Assembly (NCBI GenBank): GCA_013215025.1
Contig: JABSRR010000001.1
Location: 70,225 to 81,024, forward strand
Direction: 5' to 3'
Origin: Pseudomonadales bacterium
GTDB taxonomy: Bacteria > Pseudomonadota > Gammaproteobacteria > Pseudomonadales > DT-91
DNA length: 10,800 bases
Notes under the pieces: model-generated
The model's input: only the letters and a program-made list of their open reading frames with translations
The model's database searches: none
What the model was told of the DNA's origin: nothing
Translations under genes and position numbers: made by a program
In this document: positions 7,235-10,800 of the stretch, piece by piece
How the letters are laid out: every line of letters starts with the position of its first letter
How positions within the stretch are numbered: the stretch's first letter is position 1

Positions 7235-7744
7235 ATGAGCGAAAATAAATTCGACTATGTTAAAACACGTCGAGAAGACGTTGATGAGATCCCGGCCAAA
7301 TGGGTGCCGCTGGTCCGTAAAGTAATGCGTCGCTATACCCAATTTAATGTATGGGTGTATAAGAAAAGCAATGGCCGCTTGATGAAGCACTTCCCAGGTG
7401 GCTACCCCATATGTATTGTCGGCATGACCGGTCGCAAGTCTGGCGAACGCCGTGAGGTCGCGCTTATTCACTTGCCATGGCAAGACCAAGGCGTAGATAA
7501 AAAACTGATCGTTGCCTCACAAGGCGGTATGGATAAACATCCGGTGTGGTATCACAATATTAAAGCCAATCCAGACATTGATATTATGGTCACCGGGCTA
7601 AAGCACGATTACACCGCGCGACAAATTTCAGAAGATGAAAAGCGCGCACTATGGCCACATTTGCTAAGTCTTTACCCTGATTTTGACGAATATCAAGCTC
7701 GCACCGACCGCGCAATCCCTGTATTTGTCTGCGAGCCCAAATGA
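7235..7744 (+). CDS. deazaflavin-dependent (Ddn/F420H2-type) quinone or nitro reductase
   Basis: A 169-residue protein of the Ddn family, split-barrel oxidoreductases that in mycobacteria use reduced coenzyme F420 to reduce menaquinone or nitro compounds. Diagnostic segments are VGMTGRKSGERREV (62-75), the cofactor-phosphate binding loop, LIVASQGGMDKHPVWY (91-106) and HNIKANPDIDIMV (107-119). The N-terminus (1-50) is amphipathic with KKS and RLMKHFP, as in family members that touch the membrane. No signal peptide is seen. The ATG has AGGA seven bases in front. It is transcribed away from the kinase operon and appears to be a single gene, since the next clear gene is 466 bases on. Whether this organism makes F420 cannot be decided here; many proteobacterial homologues have unknown cofactor use, and FMN or another deazaflavin is possible. 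Family call is firm, substrate unknown. Confidence 0.88.
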   Translation: MSENKFDYVKTRREDVDEIPAKWVPLVRKVMRRYTQFNVWVYKKSNGRLMKHFPGGYPICIVGMTGRKSGERREVALIHLPWQDQGVDKKLIVASQGGMDKHPVWYHNIKANPDIDIMVTGLKHDYTARQISEDEKRALWPHLLSLYPDFDEYQARTDRAIPVFVCEPK

Positions 7745-7777
7745 TTAGCTTCAGTCATTTCTGCAATTTTCTGTCTT

Positions 7778-7832
7778 TTGAGATCTATTGCCCCATATCA
7801 CCAAGCGTTTCCAAGAAGTGGGGCAATCTCAA
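7778..7832. repeat. 14-base inverted repeat with a 4-base bulge and 23-base loop
   Basis: TTGAGAT (7778-7784) plus TGCCCCA (7789-7795) pair perfectly with TGGGGCA (7819-7825) plus ATCTCAA (7826-7832). The only irregularity in the stem is the four-base bulge CTAT at 7785-7788 on the left side. No T run follows on either strand, so it does not look like an intrinsic terminator for the upstream reductase, although it lies only 33 bases after its stop. It could be an RNA 3' end stabiliser, a small-RNA stem or a mobile-element scar. Confidence 0.6.
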
Positions 7833-8070
7833 CAATCAGCAGCTAGTTTGAATATCCTTACCTTAGGATTTTGTACATCAAACTCCCAGATCAACTTCCT
7901 ATATTATCTTTCTGCATTTATAAGGATAAAACGCTTTACTAAAACAAAACTAACATCCAGTAAGAAACTATGCATTTACTGCGTATTTCAGTATTGCTTA
8001 TATTATGAGGTATTTTTTATCTATAATTCTAATCATTATGATACTTTGATGAGACTGAGGCATGGCTTGT

Positions 8071-8087
8071 AACTTGCGATGCAAGTT
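8071..8087 (+). terminator. short hairpin with weak T run
   Basis: AACTTGC (8071-8077), loop GAT and GCAAGTT (8081-8087) form a perfect 7-base-pair hairpin, followed by TTC and AT-rich sequence. The stem has only three G:C pairs, so termination would be weak. If a transcript crosses the gap, this is the best candidate for its 3' end. Confidence 0.3.
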
Positions 8088-8210
8088 TTCAATTAAACAC
8101 GCTATTCACCTAGGGTAGTTTATCTCATAGCTTAAATGAACTTTCTTTAGCTAGGTTTGTCTTATTAGATTATCATTTATTATGCTGAAGTTTATTTCTA
8201 GGAGCCTATT

Positions 8211-8585
8211 ATGTTTCAGATGGTTAGCCGTATTAAATGTATATTTATCTGTGTGTGCATTATCTTTTTATCACACCCCTCGCTAGCATCATCCAATATT
8301 GCTAAGCCATTACCCGCCAAAGTCGGCCCAGCATCGACGCAGCCACTTATTCCAAACAAGCCTAATAAACCTGTTAAGCCAGTTAAACCTATCAAGCCAG
8401 ACAATTGGCACCACAACAATGGCGTAACTATTATTGAACCGCAAACACCGGATATCTGTCATGATGTAGAATACAGCGGACGCTGGCGCAAAGAGCAACT
8501 TTGCATGACTGAGTCTGAGTGGTCTACATTCAAAAGTGAAAAACATTGTCATAGCCAAAATGGCATTGTGCACTGTAAAAAATAA
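8211..8585 (+). CDS. small secreted protein with Pro-x-Lys repeats and a four-cysteine C-terminal region
   Basis: A 124-residue protein of unknown function. A signal peptide is clear: RIK (7-9), the hydrophobic core CIFICVCIIFL (10-20), and a likely cleavage after SLA (25-27). The mature part begins with a Pro-rich linker and five PxK tripeptides (PNKPNKPVKPVKPIKP, 48-63), which should be an extended, positively charged spacer. The C-terminal region has four cysteines (C83, C98, C113, C122), consistent with two periplasmic disulfides. Its C-x6-SGRWRKEQLCMTESEW pattern (83-104) resembles a class of short exported proteobacterial proteins with a TGSR-type stretch between two cysteines and a C-x-T-x2-EW motif; this is from memory of such sequences and is tentative. 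The ATG at 8211 has AGGAG six bases before it. It stands alone between two gaps, in AT-rich surroundings. A lipoprotein is unlikely, because no lipobox cysteine follows the core. Confidence 0.78.
   Translation: MFQMVSRIKCIFICVCIIFLSHPSLASSNIAKPLPAKVGPASTQPLIPNKPNKPVKPVKPIKPDNWHHNNGVTIIEPQTPDICHDVEYSGRWRKEQLCMTESEWSTFKSEKHCHSQNGIVHCKK
8352..8399 (+). repeat. 9-base tandem repeat encoding PxK units
   Basis: Five degenerate 9-base units of the type CCx-xxT-AAr encode PNK, PNK, PVK, PVK and PIK, closed by a sixth proline codon. Copy number in such short tandem repeats can change by slippage without breaking the frame, because the unit is a multiple of three. Confidence 0.8.
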
Positions 8586-8645
8586 ATGCGCGGCAAAAAA
8601 ACATATTTACTATGGGTTATATTTAGTAGGGTTTACTTTAATTTT

Positions 8646-8672
8646 TGTTAAGCCCGTTAACTATTATTAACA
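8646..8672. promoter_or_regulatory. cluster of GTTAA/TTAAC half-sites upstream of the glyoxalase gene
   Basis: GTTAA (8647-8651) is followed by TTAAC at 8657-8661 and again at 8667-8671, each 10 bases apart, and the whole block is bounded by TGTTAA and TTAACA. Half-sites on one face of the helix suggest a dimeric regulator. AT-rich sequence makes chance occurrence likely enough to keep confidence low. Confidence 0.25.
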
Positions 8673-8719
8673 GCGTTTTCAACCACCTCAAAGACAAATA
8701 ATAGGCTACTAAAAGATAT

Positions 8720-9175
8720 ATGGAATATTTACACAGCATGGTTCGCGTCAGTGATTTAGACGCGTCACTGGATTTTTACTGTAACGCGCTTGGGCTTCAG
8801 GTGCATCGTCGTAGCGACTATGAGGAAGGGCGTTTTTCACTGATTTTTTTAGTCGCATCCGGCGATCAGAGCAAATTACTCGACAGTCCTTCGCCATTAA
8901 TTGAACTCACCTATAATTGGCCAGATGCAGACGGCAACCGCAAACAATACAGCCAAGGTGATAGTTTTGGGCATCTGGCATTTCGCGTCGACAATATTTA
9001 TGCCCTATGCGAAAGACTGCAACAGGCAGGCGTAAGTATTCTAAGGCCGCCACGCGATGGTCGTATGGCATTTATCAAATCGCCCGATGGCATTTCAATA
9101 GAGCTGTTACAGCGCGGTGATGCCTTAGCGCCACAAGAACCCTGGGCAAGCATGGCGAATAATGGCAGTTGGTAG
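8720..9175 (+). CDS. gloA: glyoxalase I-like (lactoylglutathione lyase) VOC protein
   Basis: A 151-residue member of the vicinal oxygen chelate superfamily, most like glyoxalase I, which isomerises the hemithioacetal of methylglyoxal and glutathione to S-lactoylglutathione in the cytosol. All four metal ligands expected from E. coli GloA are present: H5 (MEYLH), E62 (LIELTYNW), H85 (GHLAFRV) and E128 (ISIELLQ). The two beta-alpha-beta-beta-beta modules span about 1-70 and 82-131. Compared with the 135-residue E. coli enzyme it has an insert around 47-58 and a C-terminal tail ending in PWASM and GSW, which I associate with another GloA subgroup. The ATG at 8720 keeps H5 in register and so is preferred over the ATG at 8738, although only a poor AAAAGA precedes it. 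It converges on the photolyase gene with 28 bases between stops. A broader VOC role cannot be excluded. Confidence 0.82.
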   Translation: MEYLHSMVRVSDLDASLDFYCNALGLQVHRRSDYEEGRFSLIFLVASGDQSKLLDSPSPLIELTYNWPDADGNRKQYSQGDSFGHLAFRVDNIYALCERLQQAGVSILRPPRDGRMAFIKSPDGISIELLQRGDALAPQEPWASMANNGSW

Positions 9176-9203
9176 TCGAGGTCTTTAGCTACGTTTATTC
9201 TGC

Positions 9204-10571
9204 TTAAGCACAGGCTTTAAACAGTGCCTTCGCCTGTTCGGCCGCCGTTTTATGATTCACCATTGGTGATGGGTATCCAGCCGGCTGCTCGTCACTGAGT
9301 TCAAGCGCATGAATCGCTTTAGCACTCAACTCTCGCAGCTCAGGCAGCCAGCGCTTAATATAGGCGCAGTCAGGGTCGAAGCGTTGCTGCTGACGCCAAG
9401 GGTTGAAAATACGAAAATACGGCTGTGCATCACAGCCGGTTGAGGCTGCCCATTGCCAATTACCATTATTGACCGCACTGTCGTAATCGATTAACAAGTT
9501 TTTGAAATGTGCCTCACCTAGTCGCCAGTCAAGGTGTAAGTCTTTCACCAAAAAAGAGGCCACAATCATACGCACCCGGTTGTGCATAAACCCTGTCTGC
9601 CGAAGCTGGCGCATGCCGGCATCTACAATCGGAAAGCCAGTTAAGCCATCTTGCCACCGTTGTAATGCCTCGTTATCGTACTGCCAGGCGATAGCATCAT
9701 ATTGTGGTTTAAATGCCTTTTGCATCGCATGTGGAAAATGCCAAATGATATGGTAATAAAAATCGCGCCAGTAAAGCTGTCGCAACAGTGGTGATTGTTG
9801 TCCCAAGCTTGCGGCAATCAACTGATAGCATTGGCGAATAGATATCACCCCAAGTTTTAACAGTGGCGATAATCCGGAGGTAGACTCTAAGGCAGGAATA
9901 TCTCGCACCTCATCATAGTCATGTAATTCGGCCAGTTTTTCCATAATTGAGGTATGCATATCAGCAACCGAAAGTGCGTTATCGGGCTGCTGATCAAGCT
10001 GCCAATAGTCACGTAAGGCGTCCGCATTAAATTGCAATGACGAAGGCGCTGGGAGAAACTCACCAGCCACAGTCGACGCTGATGATTCTACTGGATATTG
10101 CAGGGCGCGTTTAAAAAATGGCGTAAATACGGTATACGGTGCGCCGTCGGCTTTGGCGATAAAACCGGGCGGAAACAATAGGCTATCGTGCTCTAGCTGC
10201 AGAGCAATATTATGCTGCTGACAATAATCACTGAGCTGTTGATCTCTCTGGCGCCCCTGAGGCGTGTACTCGAGATTTGCAAATACGCTGTCAACGGCAA
10301 CAAATTCAGAAAGCTGTGCTAGCGCTTCTTCAGGGCTACCGTAGGCAAGCCAGAGATTAGCCTGATGCTTGTGTAACTGTTGCTCGAGGTGCGCTAGAGC
10401 ATCCACTAATAAGGATTTTGCAAACTGGCGTCCTACAGCGGCAAAGCGCGGATCAACCACAAATAGGCAAATCACCTGCTCTGCTTGCGCGCAGGCAGCT
10501 TGTAGGGCTTTATGATCTTCAAGCCGAAGATCACGGCGAAAAATACATACAGCTTGGCGATATTCAGTCAT
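9204..10571 (-). CDS. phrB: deoxyribodipyrimidine photolyase (class I CPD type)
   Basis: A 455-residue enzyme that uses blue light and reduced FAD to split UV-induced cyclobutane pyrimidine dimers. The N-terminal antenna domain starts with IFRRDLRLEDH (10-20). The C-terminal FAD domain contains LYWRDFYYH (266-274; W268 in the substrate-contact position), WQDGLTGFPIVDAGMRQL (306-323), GFMHNRVRMI (327-336), and NNGNWQWAASTGCDAQPYFRIFNP (starting at 368). The electron-transfer tryptophans of E. coli photolyase have apparent counterparts W306, W349 and W372. Length is slightly short of E. coli PhrB (472). The antenna chromophore (folate or 8-HDF deazaflavin) cannot be told from sequence by eye. 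The ATG at 10571 is the only usual start codon after an in-frame TGA about 75 bases upstream, but its ribosome site is poor. Single gene, read towards gloA. Confidence 0.94.
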   Translation of the reverse strand: MTEYRQAVCIFRRDLRLEDHKALQAACAQAEQVICLFVVDPRFAAVGRQFAKSLLVDALAHLEQQLHKHQANLWLAYGSPEEALAQLSEFVAVDSVFANLEYTPQGRQRDQQLSDYCQQHNIALQLEHDSLLFPPGFIAKADGAPYTVFTPFFKRALQYPVESSASTVAGEFLPAPSSLQFNADALRDYWQLDQQPDNALSVADMHTSIMEKLAELHDYDEVRDIPALESTSGLSPLLKLGVISIRQCYQLIAASLGQQSPLLRQLYWRDFYYHIIWHFPHAMQKAFKPQYDAIAWQYDNEALQRWQDGLTGFPIVDAGMRQLRQTGFMHNRVRMIVASFLVKDLHLDWRLGEAHFKNLLIDYDSAVNNGNWQWAASTGCDAQPYFRIFNPWRQQQRFDPDCAYIKRWLPELRELSAKAIHALELSDEQPAGYPSPMVNHKTAAEQAKALFKACA

Positions 10572-10800
10572 GGCTGTTATACGCCAGCACTTGGGCTTTA
10601 AGATCGACCAGCGCTGATTTTTTTCATATAGCCCTGAGCCTTCGCCTCAGAAAGTGGGTAACCAGAAGACAAAAAAGTCAAACTTATTATACAATTTTGC
10701 GTTTTTTTATAATTGATGTTCTGATTATCATTACTAAAATAGTGCAACATTACAGCGTCTTGGCAGCACTAACTTATCTGATTTATTAAGTTCTATCTCG
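10572..10800. promoter_or_regulatory. upstream region of the photolyase gene with two opposed TATAAT elements
   Basis: Minus-strand TATAAT at 10691-10686 could drive the photolyase gene with a leader of about 110 bases; plus-strand TATAAT at 10708-10713 would read out of the window to the right. Neither has a good -35 hexamer at normal spacing. A CTGAG/CTCAG hairpin (5 base pairs) lies at about 10634-10650 inside the putative leader. A nine-codon frame starting with ATG-AAA-AAA on the minus strand, just before the gene, is too short to interpret. No gene was found here. Confidence 0.35.

Larger units (their letters stand above)
7745..8210. other. 466-base AT-rich gap without a supported gene
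   Basis: This stretch is markedly richer in A and T than its flanks. It holds the bulged inverted repeat at 7778-7832, a short perfect hairpin at 8071-8087, and scattered TATAAT-like sequences (for example 8022-8027) without convincing -35 partners. A 94-codon frame opens at a TTG at 7788, but it lies within the inverted repeat, has no ribosome site and has a skewed low-complexity composition, so it is not called as a gene. The final 30 bases contain a TATTAT (8178-8183) and the AGGAG ribosome site (8200-8204) of the next gene. A small RNA is possible but cannot be shown. Confidence 0.6.

Noticed and set aside
7223..7489. Minus-strand frame of 88 codons opposite the deazaflavin reductase
   Set aside because: Antisense to a well-supported gene, no ribosome site and no recognisable protein features.
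7788..8072. Frame of 94 codons starting at TTG in the AT-rich gap
   Set aside because: No ribosome binding site, start inside the stem of an inverted repeat, and a skewed composition rich in Y, F, S and C with no recognisable domain; most likely a chance frame in AT-rich DNA.
8216..8573. Two minus-strand frames opposite the small secreted protein
   Set aside because: Their repeated GLTGL-type and NRF-type runs are simply the reverse reading of the PxK repeat; no start signals.
10418..10789. Plus-strand frame of 123 codons overlapping the start of the photolyase gene
   Set aside because: Mostly antisense to the photolyase N-terminus, with a low-complexity tail from the AT-rich upstream region and no ribosome site.

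Overview
The window looks like chromosome from a mid-GC, probably marine or other aquatic gammaproteobacterium. The evidence is the wrbA/DUF2069 pair, a gammaproteobacterial-type TrhO, a nickel-type glyoxalase I and a class I photolyase. The genus cannot be fixed from the sequence. A deazaflavin (Ddn/F420H2-type) oxidoreductase is unusual for E. coli-like relatives but occurs in some environmental gammaproteobacteria. No RNA genes, insertion sequences, CRISPR arrays, integrases or phage genes were seen.

Layout. Positions 1-929 (+) hold the 3' part of wrbA followed closely by a DUF2069 membrane protein. Positions 930-1214 are a gap with a good sigma70-type promoter for trhO (1215-2234, +). Positions 2272-6978 (-) form a compact four-gene transcription unit, read from 6978 down to 2272: a membrane-anchored beta-helix protein, a CheA-like sensor kinase with its own HPt domain, a stand-alone CheY-like receiver, and a CheX-type phosphatase. 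Gaps inside the unit are 15, 15 and 3 bases. Positions 6979-7234 are a divergent regulatory region holding a three-copy 11-base-period repeat that resembles a Pho box, and a separate 13-base direct repeat. Position 7235 starts a deazaflavin-dependent reductase (+). Positions 7745-8210 are an AT-rich gap with a long bulged inverted repeat. Positions 8211-8585 (+) encode a small secreted Pro/Lys-repeat protein. Positions 8720-9175 (+) encode a GloA-like glyoxalase, which converges on a photolyase at 9204-10571 (-).

How it works together. The kinase unit is the most notable part. It has a signal input (PilJ-like periplasmic region and PAS domain), a phosphotransfer histidine, a CheA-type ATPase, a receiver and a phosphatase to reset it. 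It lacks CheW, a CheW-like P5 domain, a methyl-accepting receptor, CheR and CheB. It therefore looks like a self-contained phospho-switch rather than an array-coupled chemotaxis pathway. The first gene carries a large periplasmic beta-helix on a single membrane anchor and is a candidate accessory sensor or surface-binding partner; that role is inferred from operon position only. The remaining genes are mostly housekeeping or stress functions (quinone reduction, tRNA modification, methylglyoxal detoxification, UV repair) and need not be linked to it.
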